DNA of 12,590 nucleotides from DASSCW01 sp036556695 (GTDB lineage Bacteria > Chloroflexota > Limnocylindria > QHBO01). Shown here in pieces: positions 5,770-12,590 of the stretch. Each line of letters opens with the position of its first letter. Position 1 is the first letter of the stretch. The stretch lies in the NCBI GenBank assembly GCA_036556695.1, contig DATBIY010000076.1, positions 1-12,590 on the forward strand. Reading direction: 5' to 3'. Both the position numbers and the translations under genes were made by a program. Under the pieces are notes generated by a model. That model was given only the letters and a program-made list of their open reading frames with translations, was not told the origin of the DNA and searched no databases.

Positions 5770-5772
5770 CCC
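5749..5772 (-). terminator. Hairpin 12 bases after the secA stop
   Basis: GGGTTGGC (5749-5756) pairs with GCCAACCC (5765-5772), a perfect 8-bp stem with an 8-base loop containing TTCG. It lacks a U-tract. Position and stem suggest the end of the secA transcript, but it also overlaps a promoter-like pair. Confidence 0.5.
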
Positions 5773-5784
5773 TCGAAATGGTCC

Positions 5785-8673
5785 TTATGCGCCGTGACAG
5801 CGCTTGTACTTCTTGCCGGACCCGCACCAGCAGGGATCGTTGCGGCCGATCTTCTGGCCGGCGCGTACCGGCTCGCGAGGAGCGGCGGGGCCGCCGTCGC
5901 CACGTCCGTTGCCGTTTCCGGCGGCCACGACCTCGGCGGCCACCGCGCCGGTGGCCACGTCGATGCGGCCCTCGGTCATGCGCCGCGGCTGACGCTGTAC
6001 CGGCTGCTGGTCGCGCTGGACGCTCACCCGGAAGACGGTGTGGGTGACGTCGTGGCGGATGGTCGACTTCAGCTCGTCGAACATGCGGTAGGCCTCGACC
6101 TTAAACTCGTTCAGCGGGTCGCGCTGCGAGTAGGCGCGCAGCCCGATGCCGCGGCGCATGTCATCGACCGCGGTCAGGTGCTCGACCCATAGCGAGTCGA
6201 TGACGCGCAGCAGCACCAGCCGCTCCAGCACGGCGATGCCGTCCTCTCCGGTCTCGCGGCGCTTGGCCTCGTAAGCATCTGCCACCGCGTTGACCAGGGT
6301 CTCGGTCAGGTCGTTGGCGTCCGTCGCTCGTTCGACTTCGGCCAGTGCATCGGCTCCGAGGGTGGGGACCATGGCTGTCAGGGTCGCGGCCAGTCCGGCG
6401 CGGTTCCACTCGGTCGGGCCGTCGCCCAGCGTGTGCTCGGCGACCTGGTTGCGCACCTCCTCCTCGAGCATGGCCAGGATGGTCGGCGACAGGTCCTTCG
6501 AGCGCAGGATGCGCTCCCGCTCGTGGTAGATGGTCTCGCGCTGGCGGTTGATGACGTCGTCGTACTGGACCACGTGCTTGCGCGCGTCGAAGTTGTAGCC
6601 CTCGACCCGGGTCTGTGCCCCTTCAATGGTGCGGCTCACCATCCCGGACTCCAGCGCGGTCTCGTCGTCGAAGCCCAGCCGGCCCATGATGCTGCTGACC
6701 CGATCGCTGGCGAAGCGGCGCATAAGGTCGTCTTCCAGGGACAGGTAGAAACGGCTGCTGCCCGGGTCGCCCTGCCGGCCGGCGCGGCCGCGCAGCTGGT
6801 TGTCGATGCGGCGCGCCTCGTGGCGCTCGGTGCCCACGATGTGCAGCCCGCCGGCGGCCAGCACCCGCTCGCGGTCCTCGGCGCAGATGCGGTCCGCCTC
6901 GGCCAGCGCGGCGGCGTACTGCTCCGGCGTGGCCTCCAGCACGTTGGTGCCCTGCTTGTGCAGCAGCTCGGCGGCCAGCATCTCCGGGTTGCCGCCCAGC
7001 AGGATGTCGGTGCCGCGGCCGGCCATGTTGGTGGCGATGGTCACCGCGCCGGAGCGCCCGGCCTGGGCGACGATCTCCGCCTCCTTCTCGTGGAACTTGG
7101 CGTTCAGCACGTTGTGCTTGATGCCGCGCCGCTTGAGCATGTCGCCCAGCATCTCGCTGACCGCCACGCTGATCGTGCCGACGAGCACCGGGCGGCCCCT
7201 CTCGTGCTCCTCCACGATCTCGTCGATGACGGCGTTCCACTTGCCGCTCTGGCTGCGGAACACGAGGTCGGCGAAGTCGTCGCGGATCATGTCCCGATTG
7301 GTGGGGATGACCACCACCTCCAGGCCGTAGATCTTGCTGAACTCCTCCGCCTCGGTCTCGGCGGTACCGGTCATGCCGGCCAGTTTGTCGTACATGCGGA
7401 AGTAGTTCTGGAAGGTAACCGTGGCCAGGGTGCGCGACTCGTTCTGGATCTTGACGCCTTCCTTGGCCTCCACCGCCTGGTGCAGGCCCTCCGACCAGCG
7501 GCGGCCGGGCATCAGCCGGCCGGTGAACTCGTCGACGATGATCACCTCGCCGTCCTTGACGACGTAGTCGCGGTCGCGCTTGTAGAGCACCTCGGCCTTC
7601 AGCGCCTGCTCCAGGTGGCGGGCCATGCTGAAGTCGTTGCCGAACAGGTTGTCGATGCCCAGCCAGCGCTCCATCTTGTCGGTGCCGGCCTCGGTGATGG
7701 CCACCTGCTTGTACTTCTCGTCGACGATGTAATCCTCCTCCGCCTTGAGCCGAGGAGTGAGGCGCGCGAACTGGATGTACTTGTCGGCCGATTCCTCCGC
7801 CTGCCCGGAGATGATCAGCGGGGTCCGCGCCTCGTCGATGAGGATGTTGTCCACCTCGTCGACGATCGAGAAGAAGTGGCCGCGCTGCACCCGCTGCGCC
7901 AGGTCGATGACCAGGTTGTCGCGCAGGTAGTCGAATCCGAACTCGTTGTTGGTGCCGTAGGTCACATCGGCCGCGTAGGCGCTGGCGCGATCGACCGGGC
8001 GCAGGTTGCGCAGCCGCTCGTCGGTCTGCGGAAAGTCCGGGTCGAAGATGTAGGCCGACTCGTGCTGGATGCTGCCCACGCTCATCCCCAGCTTGTGGAA
8101 GACGGCGCCGATCCACTGCGCATCGCGCTTGGCCAGGTAGTCGTTGACGGTCACCACGTGCACCCCCCGGCCGGTGAGGCCGTTCAGGTATGCGGCCAGC
8201 GGCGCCACGAAGGTCTTGCCCTCGCCGGTCTTCATCTCGGCAATGGCGCCGCGGTGCAGGACCATGCCGCCGATGAGCTGAACGTCGTAGTGCCGCTTGC
8301 CCAATGCGCGCTTCATCGCCTCGCGGACGGCGGCGAACGCCTCCGGCAGGATCTCGTCCAGCGCCGCGTCGATCTCCTTGCGCTCGCGCTTGCGCTGCTC
8401 GCGGCGCTCCTCGGCGTGGCGGGCAGGATCGCCGCCGGCCAGCTCCGTCTCCTCCTCCTCGCCGGGCAGCACGTCGCGCAGCTCGATGGGGGTCAGCAGC
8501 TCGCCCAGCTCGTCGCGCAGGCGGGCACGCAGGCTGTCCGTCGTGCCGCGCAGCTCGGCGTCGGACATCGCCTCGTACTCGGGCTCGAGCGCATTGATGC
8601 GCTCGACAAGAGGCTCCAGCCGGCGGACCTCACGATCGTTGGAGTCCACCAGCCGGGACAGGAACTTCATCAT
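5785..8673 (-). CDS. secA: Preprotein translocase ATPase SecA
   Basis: A 962-residue motor that drives unfolded preproteins through SecYEG at the cytoplasmic membrane. Visible motifs are Walker A MKTGEGKT (147-154), DEVDNILIDEARTPLI (272-287), MTGTAETEAEEF, NMAGRGTDI and the helicase block RRIDNQLRGRAGRQGDPGSS. The C-terminal metal motif CWCGSGKKYKRCH uses Cys948, Cys950, Cys959 and His960. The Walker A lysine is at 153, about 45 residues later than in E. coli. The extra length is a charged insertion (about 62-105, with EERREQRKRERKE) just before the conserved LPEAFA segment. The gene begins ATGATG at 8673 or 8670 without a Shine-Dalgarno. It follows prs by 95 bases and precedes the Cys-rich-prfB operon, as secA precedes prfB in Bacillus. 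Confidence 0.98.
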   Translation of the reverse strand: MMKFLSRLVDSNDREVRRLEPLVERINALEPEYEAMSDAELRGTTDSLRARLRDELGELLTPIELRDVLPGEEEETELAGGDPARHAEERREQRKRERKEIDAALDEILPEAFAAVREAMKRALGKRHYDVQLIGGMVLHRGAIAEMKTGEGKTFVAPLAAYLNGLTGRGVHVVTVNDYLAKRDAQWIGAVFHKLGMSVGSIQHESAYIFDPDFPQTDERLRNLRPVDRASAYAADVTYGTNNEFGFDYLRDNLVIDLAQRVQRGHFFSIVDEVDNILIDEARTPLIISGQAEESADKYIQFARLTPRLKAEEDYIVDEKYKQVAITEAGTDKMERWLGIDNLFGNDFSMARHLEQALKAEVLYKRDRDYVVKDGEVIIVDEFTGRLMPGRRWSEGLHQAVEAKEGVKIQNESRTLATVTFQNYFRMYDKLAGMTGTAETEAEEFSKIYGLEVVVIPTNRDMIRDDFADLVFRSQSGKWNAVIDEIVEEHERGRPVLVGTISVAVSEMLGDMLKRRGIKHNVLNAKFHEKEAEIVAQAGRSGAVTIATNMAGRGTDILLGGNPEMLAAELLHKQGTNVLEATPEQYAAALAEADRICAEDRERVLAAGGLHIVGTERHEARRIDNQLRGRAGRQGDPGSSRFYLSLEDDLMRRFASDRVSSIMGRLGFDDETALESGMVSRTIEGAQTRVEGYNFDARKHVVQYDDVINRQRETIYHERERILRSKDLSPTILAMLEEEVRNQVAEHTLGDGPTEWNRAGLAATLTAMVPTLGADALAEVERATDANDLTETLVNAVADAYEAKRRETGEDGIAVLERLVLLRVIDSLWVEHLTAVDDMRRGIGLRAYSQRDPLNEFKVEAYRMFDELKSTIRHDVTHTVFRVSVQRDQQPVQRQPRRMTEGRIDVATGAVAAEVVAAGNGNGRGDGGPAAPREPVRAGQKIGRNDPCWCGSGKKYKRCHGA

Positions 8674-8683
8674 GGGAGCATCG

Positions 8684-8689
8684 AGTATA
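8684..8689 (-). promoter_or_regulatory. -10-like hexamer just upstream of secA
   Basis: TATACT matches 5/6 of the -10 consensus and lies only 10 bases before the secA ATG. No convincing -35 is found at 16-18 bases. If used, the mRNA would be almost leaderless, which agrees with the missing Shine-Dalgarno. Confidence 0.35.
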
Positions 8690-8768
8690 TCCCCGAAGGC
8701 GGATACGCCCCGGTGTCGGACCTTCGATCGCGTGACCGACGCGACCTCGTGACGTAGCTGCCGCGCGG

Positions 8769-9806
8769 TCAGCGCGCGATGGGGATCGCCGGCGTCTCCT
8801 GGTCATCCTCTTCGTCGTCGGCGTGGCTGCCCCAGAAGGTCATCTCCTCGACCAGCTGCACCTCGGACGAGAAGAGCGCGCCCACGCTCTCGCCGCGGTG
8901 GATGCGCTTGATCGCCTCACCGAACAGTGGGGCGACGCTCAGGACGGTGATGCGGTCGCTGTCCGCGCCCTCGGGGAGTGGGATGGTGTCGGTGACGATC
9001 ACCTCGCGCAGCGGGCTGCCGGCGATGCGCTCCAGTGCGGCGCCGGAGAAGATGCCGTGCGTCGCGCAGGCATAGATCTCTGTGGCGCCTTCGGAGACCA
9101 GCGCCGAGACGGTGTCCATCAGCGACCCGGCGGTATCGATCTCGTCGTCGATGATGACCGCCGTCTTGCCGGACACTTCACCGATGACGTTCATCAGCTC
9201 GGTCCGATCCTCGTTGCCCAGCCGGCGCTTCTCGACGACGGCCAGCGGGGCGGACAGCGTCTCGGCGAACTGGCGCGCGCGCTTGGCGAAGCCCAGCTCG
9301 GACACCACCACGACATCGGATAGGTTCTTGGCGGTGATGTAGCGGCACAGGATGTTGATGGCCGTCAGCTCGTCGACCGGGATGCTGAAGAAGCCCTGGA
9401 TCTGGCCCTGGTGCAGGTCCATGGTCAGGACCCGATCCGCGCCAGCCACGGTGAGCATGTCGGCGATCAGGCGTGCGGTGATCGGGACGCGGGGCTGGTC
9501 CTTCTTGTCGGAGCGGCTGTAGGAGTAGTACGGGATGACCGCTGTGATCCGGCCGGCGCTGGCGCGCTTGAAGGCGTCGATCATGATCAGCAGCTCCATG
9601 ATCGACTGGTTGACGGGACGGCAGGTCGGCTGCACCAGGAACACATCCTGCTCGCGCACGTTCTCCATCACGCGCACGAAGATGTTCTCGTTCGCGAACT
9701 GGAAAACCTCGACCTCGCCCATGTGGGTACGCAGGTAGCGGCAGATCTGCTCGGCAAGCGGCCGGTTGGCGTTGCCGGCGTAGATGCTGAACTCGTCGGC
9801 GTACAC
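8769..9806 (-). CDS. prs: Ribose-phosphate pyrophosphokinase (PRPP synthetase)
   Basis: Makes 5-phosphoribosyl diphosphate from ribose 5-phosphate and ATP, for purine, pyrimidine, His, Trp and NAD synthesis. The 345-residue sequence shows the family order: nucleotide-binding flexible region YYSYSRSDKKDQPR (93-106), MDLHQGQIQGFF (129-140, with metal-binding His132), and PRPP-binding loop DDEIDTAGS (220-228). SRSDKKD replaces the more usual ARQDRK but keeps the charged pattern. The C-terminus has an acidic tail (HADDEEDDQE) beyond the usual ~315 residues. I chose GTG 9806 because AGGAG lies 5 bases upstream, the conserved FSIYAGNANRPLAEQI block follows at once, and a -10-like TAGAAT lies about 40 bases before it. 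A GTG at 9845 would add 13 residues but leaves no room for that promoter. Confidence 0.96.
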   Translation of the reverse strand: MYADEFSIYAGNANRPLAEQICRYLRTHMGEVEVFQFANENIFVRVMENVREQDVFLVQPTCRPVNQSIMELLIMIDAFKRASAGRITAVIPYYSYSRSDKKDQPRVPITARLIADMLTVAGADRVLTMDLHQGQIQGFFSIPVDELTAINILCRYITAKNLSDVVVVSELGFAKRARQFAETLSAPLAVVEKRRLGNEDRTELMNVIGEVSGKTAVIIDDEIDTAGSLMDTVSALVSEGATEIYACATHGIFSGAALERIAGSPLREVIVTDTIPLPEGADSDRITVLSVAPLFGEAIKRIHRGESVGALFSSEVQLVEEMTFWGSHADDEEDDQETPAIPIAR

Positions 9807-9847
9807 GTGATCTCCTCGCCCGATCTCTCGCCCGATCGCGGACACCG

Positions 9848-9853
9848 ATTCTA
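9848..9853 (-). promoter_or_regulatory. -10-like hexamer for prs
   Basis: TAGAAT on the minus strand matches 5/6 of the -10 consensus, followed by a likely start near 9841 and a ribosome-binding site before GTG 9806. The best -35 (TTCGGC, 18 bases upstream) is weak. Confidence 0.4.
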
Positions 9854-9901
9854 GCGGCTCCTCGTGCGGAGGCCGAAACGAATCACGTCGAGCGCGCTCG
9901 C

Positions 9902-9922
9902 GGCCGGCCCCTTCAGCCGGCC
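9902..9922 (-). other. GC-rich hairpin upstream of prs
   Basis: GGCCGGC (9902-9908) pairs with GCCGGCC (9916-9922) around a 7-base loop. It lacks a T-tract on either strand. It may end transcripts coming from the lipoprotein gene. No convincing gene lies in 9846-10056. Confidence 0.4.
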
Positions 9923-10028
9923 AATACGTCGGTCGACGGAATGCGTCCGAGCGTCACCGGATGTTCGATGTGTGCTCCAGCTGCAACTTCTCCAGTGCGC
10001 GTTTGAGGGACGTCCACCGCAGGCCACG

Positions 10029-10050
10029 GCGCGCCGCTGCCGGGGCGCGC
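10029..10050 (-). terminator. Hairpin directly after the lipoprotein gene
   Basis: GCGCGCC (10029-10035) pairs with GGCGCGC (10044-10050) around an 8-base loop, starting 6 bases past the stop codon at 10057. The placement suits a terminator, but there is no U-tract. Confidence 0.4.
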
Positions 10051-10056
10051 GGCCGG

Positions 10057-12459
10057 TCAGAATTGCGGCAGCGGGATGGGTCCATCGTGGATGATGTTCC
10101 AAGTGACCGTCGTGACGCTGCCGTCGCCATTGTCGATCGTCATCTGGCCGCGCAGCACGTTGCCCGGATCGGCCGGATCTACGCGGCCTTCCACGAGACT
10201 GGTCGCCCCCGAGCCCGTGCTGGCACCCGGATAGGCGGGGCGATCCCGCGATGGATCCTCGAGGTCCTCGCAGCCGGCAGGATGGAGGTTGGACGCCTGG
10301 CGCGTGAACTCGCCCGGTACCACGATCTCGTCGTCGGGACCAGAGCCGTAGAAGCTGATGGTGTACCGACCGTCCGGGTACAGCGAGATGCTACCGGACG
10401 CCTCGACGTCGTAGTACCAGCCGCCTTGGCTCAGGCCGTGCTCCCTGAGGTCGTAGAAGCACTGGCTGTTGTGGTCGTTGATGCGGGTCTCATCGGTCTC
10501 GTCGGTCATCGCGCCGTTGGTGTACTGCTGCCCGCTGAGCGAGACGTAGCCCATGCCCACCTGCTCGTCCGTCCCGCCCAGGAAGAAGCGGTCGGTCACA
10601 TCGACCGAGAGGCGTTGGGAGTACGTCGTCACGGTGTTGCCCCACGGTTGGCGGTCGTACTTCGTCGTCGTGAACGAGCTGGACTGCTGCAGCTCGGTGT
10701 TGGCGGTGACGGTTCCGTGCCAGGCACCGGGGGTCGCCACGTGGTAGCTGACGGTGGCGTGGCCGCAGCCTTCGATGCTGCTCACCGAGCTGACCCAGGA
10801 GGTGAGCAGGTTAGCGATCACGGCGATCAGCCCCAGGTAGCCCCCGCTGGCCAGTGACGCGCCGGCAGTCCCGGCGGACAGGATCGTGCTGAATCCGGAG
10901 GGCGGGGCTTTGGGGAAGACTTCGGCGCACAGCTCCACGGGAGCCTCGAGCTGCGTGCCCGGGTGGTCCTCGCGCCGCTCCGGCAGGACTTGGTAGCTCA
11001 GGATGTCATTGCCTGCATGATCGCTCACGCGGCTGATGGGCTTCTCCTGGCGGCCAGGCACGGCCCCGGGTCCCCAGAACTCTTCGCGAGCGTTGAAACG
11101 CACGTGCTCGGATCCCTGCCGAAGCTTCCAGCCGACCCGCCAGCCGTCGATCGCGTCGCCGATGTCCACCAGGTCCTGCCATACCGACAGGCCGAGATGG
11201 CGGGCGCAGACCCGCAGCGCGGTGGCGAACGGTGATTGCTGGCGCGCCTGCTGGGCTGCTTCCCAGGACGAATCGGGGATCCCGGCTTTCACGGTCGCCG
11301 CCGCCGGCATCATGCTGCCATCCGGCTTGTGGTAGCTGCTCGGGTCCATCTCGACGGTTGCGGTGGCCTCGCTGTACACCATGATCAGGGCCTGGACCTT
11401 GAACATCACGCTCAGGACCTTGAAGGCACGTCCAACGTTCTGGGCGAAGGCCGACGCCTGGCCGAACAGGGCATTCACGAAGTTCTGGATGAAGCCCTTT
11501 ATCTGGTCGCCGACGAATCCGCGGATGACGGTCGAGGCCAGTGGCACGCGCGAATCCAGCATCTGCTTGAGGGTGTCGCACGGCGTGCCAGCGGGCAGTG
11601 GCGCCGGGGACGACACTGCTGCACCGGGCTGAAGGGCCAGCAAAATCGGTGCGTCTGGCGCGGCAGCGATGTCCGCAGCCACGGCGCCCGCCAGCATGCT
11701 GCGGATTCCGGCGGTGAGGATGCCAATCTCCAGCCAGCCAAGCCGCAGATCGGCGGCCGCGAACGGCTGCGACAGGTCGATGGGGGCAGGGCGGCGGCGC
11801 GCCAGCTCGGCAAGCAGCAACGGCGCGTTCGTCAGCTGCACCAGGTCGGGATCGTCAGACCCGTGCGCGGCAATCGCCGTCGAAACCCAGCTCGTGACCA
11901 AATCGGACATGCGCCGCGGCAGGGTGGTCAGGCGCAGATCCGCGATGGCCTCCGATCCCACCTCACCGTCAGGGAGAGGTACGTCAACCCAGTCGTCGGG
12001 CAGGTCAGCGGCAAGCGCGTCGTTGGGCGGCAGGAAGGCCATGCCGCCGAACGCTTCGGCAAAGTCGGCCAGCGTGGTGCGGTGCACGTCCCGGCGCCGT
12101 GCCTCCGCGGCCATGACGTCCACCTCCTCCGGCGAGAGGACCAGCGACGCGAGGTCCGTCGGCTTAGCATCCGCCTCGCCGCTGATGGTCACCCCGGCGC
12201 TGGTCAGCATCGCGGTCGCTGCTTGGACGGCTTCCGCATCGCCTGGCGCGTCCAGAAGGCGGCTCACCGCATCGGTCACATCCGCGGGCAGTGCGGTCAT
12301 GGATCCGCCATTGGGCGGAGGCGATGAAGGCGCGCTCGGAACCGCCGATGCCTGGGACGGCCCTGAATCTGAAGGCGGCGCGCTGGATGGGGCCGGTGGG
12401 CCACCACACGCGGTCACGGCGAAGGCTGTGACGAAGATGAAGACGGACGCACGCGACAT
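10057..12459 (-). CDS. Large predicted lipoprotein of unknown function
   Basis: An 800-residue protein of no family I recognise. It begins with a lipoprotein signal, MSRASVFIFVTAFAVTAC, with Cys18 followed by GG as the lipid-attachment residue, then a Pro/Ser-rich tether (about 19-52). Residues about 53-290 look helical and Ala/Leu-rich. Residues 306-365 form a long hydrophobic or amphipathic stretch (GFIQNFVNALFGQ, VLSVMFKVQALIMVYS). A second hydrophobic, Gly/Ala-rich segment lies at about 522-562. The rest (565-800) is Thr/Ser/Tyr-rich and probably beta-sheet. Six further cysteines (294, 418, 511, 565, 667, 730) could form disulfides. ATG 12459 is chosen for its compact signal peptide; ATG 12489 would add an Arg-rich start, and the frame is open to 12549. 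No start has a clear ribosome-binding site. I see no catalytic motif. It is probably transcribed apart from prs. Confidence 0.85.
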   Translation of the reverse strand: MSRASVFIFVTAFAVTACGGPPAPSSAPPSDSGPSQASAVPSAPSSPPPNGGSMTALPADVTDAVSRLLDAPGDAEAVQAATAMLTSAGVTISGEADAKPTDLASLVLSPEEVDVMAAEARRRDVHRTTLADFAEAFGGMAFLPPNDALAADLPDDWVDVPLPDGEVGSEAIADLRLTTLPRRMSDLVTSWVSTAIAAHGSDDPDLVQLTNAPLLLAELARRRPAPIDLSQPFAAADLRLGWLEIGILTAGIRSMLAGAVAADIAAAPDAPILLALQPGAAVSSPAPLPAGTPCDTLKQMLDSRVPLASTVIRGFVGDQIKGFIQNFVNALFGQASAFAQNVGRAFKVLSVMFKVQALIMVYSEATATVEMDPSSYHKPDGSMMPAAATVKAGIPDSSWEAAQQARQQSPFATALRVCARHLGLSVWQDLVDIGDAIDGWRVGWKLRQGSEHVRFNAREEFWGPGAVPGRQEKPISRVSDHAGNDILSYQVLPERREDHPGTQLEAPVELCAEVFPKAPPSGFSTILSAGTAGASLASGGYLGLIAVIANLLTSWVSSVSSIEGCGHATVSYHVATPGAWHGTVTANTELQQSSSFTTTKYDRQPWGNTVTTYSQRLSVDVTDRFFLGGTDEQVGMGYVSLSGQQYTNGAMTDETDETRINDHNSQCFYDLREHGLSQGGWYYDVEASGSISLYPDGRYTISFYGSGPDDEIVVPGEFTRQASNLHPAGCEDLEDPSRDRPAYPGASTGSGATSLVEGRVDPADPGNVLRGQMTIDNGDGSVTTVTWNIIHDGPIPLPQF

Positions 12460-12590
12460 CGGCCGGTCGCGTCGCTGACGACGCCGCATCACCGGGCTCG
12501 GGCTCCGGGCGACGAAGCGCGTCGTCACTCCCGCATGGTATTCGGACACGAGTCCACACGGAAGAGTGACTTTCCGCCTGCTGCCGGCCG

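Noticed and set aside
6433..8757. Very long plus-strand open frame opposite secA
   Set aside because: It mirrors secA, whose motifs are complete. Its predicted product is rich in low-complexity Leu/Val/Asp/His repeats typical of antisense frames in GC-rich genes.
9913..10017. 34-codon frame from GTG 10017, and the frame fragment TSLKRALEKLQLEHTSNIR (10012-9954)
   Set aside because: Neither has a ribosome-binding site, and the second lacks a start codon. Both are short enough to arise by chance in GC-rich DNA.
9846..10056. tRNA or other structured RNA in the gap before prs
   Set aside because: No T-loop or cloverleaf could be found on either strand; only two GC-rich hairpins and a -10-like hexamer.
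11236..12327. Plus-strand open frame opposite the lipoprotein gene
   Set aside because: Low-complexity Arg/Gly/His composition. The minus frame has a signal peptide and lipobox and is more plausible.
1..12590. CRISPR array, insertion sequence or prophage genes
   Set aside because: No regular spaced repeats, transposase motifs or terminal inverted repeats were seen. The gene content is housekeeping and co-oriented.

Overview
The window is GC-rich and all convincing genes lie on the minus strand, so the biological order runs from position 12590 down to 1: large lipoprotein, prs, secA, a small Cys-rich protein, prfB, ftsE, ftsX, ctpA, a possible 13-codon micro-gene, smpB, and the start of ssrA (tmRNA), which runs off the left edge. 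Bacillus has a similar order (secA-prfB, then ftsE-ftsX-ctpB), and prfB-ftsE-ftsX-smpB is common in Gram-positive lineages. With the high GC content, a large secreted lipoprotein and an unusual SecA insertion, I infer a Chloroflexota-like or deep-branching actinobacterial relative. The phylum call is an inference, not a measurement.

Right part (about 9850-12590): an unrecognised lipoprotein of about 800 residues, followed by about 210 bases with two GC-rich hairpins and a promoter-like site for prs. Centre (about 4250-9806): PRPP synthetase, the SecA translocase motor, a short protein with two CX3CX2C clusters, and release factor 2. RF2 needs a programmed +1 frameshift (CTT TGA C at 5303-5309). 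prfB starts inside the end of the Cys-rich gene and overlaps ftsE by ATGA. ftsE and ftsX are 4 nt apart, so these four genes look like one translationally coupled operon. Left part (1-3505): the FtsEX membrane complex, a membrane-anchored carboxyl-terminal processing protease, and the trans-translation pair smpB-ssrA.

Functionally, the segment groups protein export (SecA), cell-wall or division signalling (FtsEX, CtpA), translation termination (RF2) and ribosome rescue (SmpB plus tmRNA). RF2 and SmpB/tmRNA both act when ribosomes reach or miss stop codons.

The most interesting unexplained structure lies between ctpA and smpB. It consists of a promoter-like element, a perfect ten-base Shine-Dalgarno sequence, a 13-codon ORF whose codons can pair with that Shine-Dalgarno, a 13-bp perfect hairpin, and then a four-unit 15-16 bp tandem repeat covering the putative smpB promoter. 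It could be a stand-alone micro-gene or an attenuator-like leader for smpB. The tmRNA, the RF2 frameshift, the Cys-rich gene start and the inverted-repeat cluster between smpB and ssrA are also reported.
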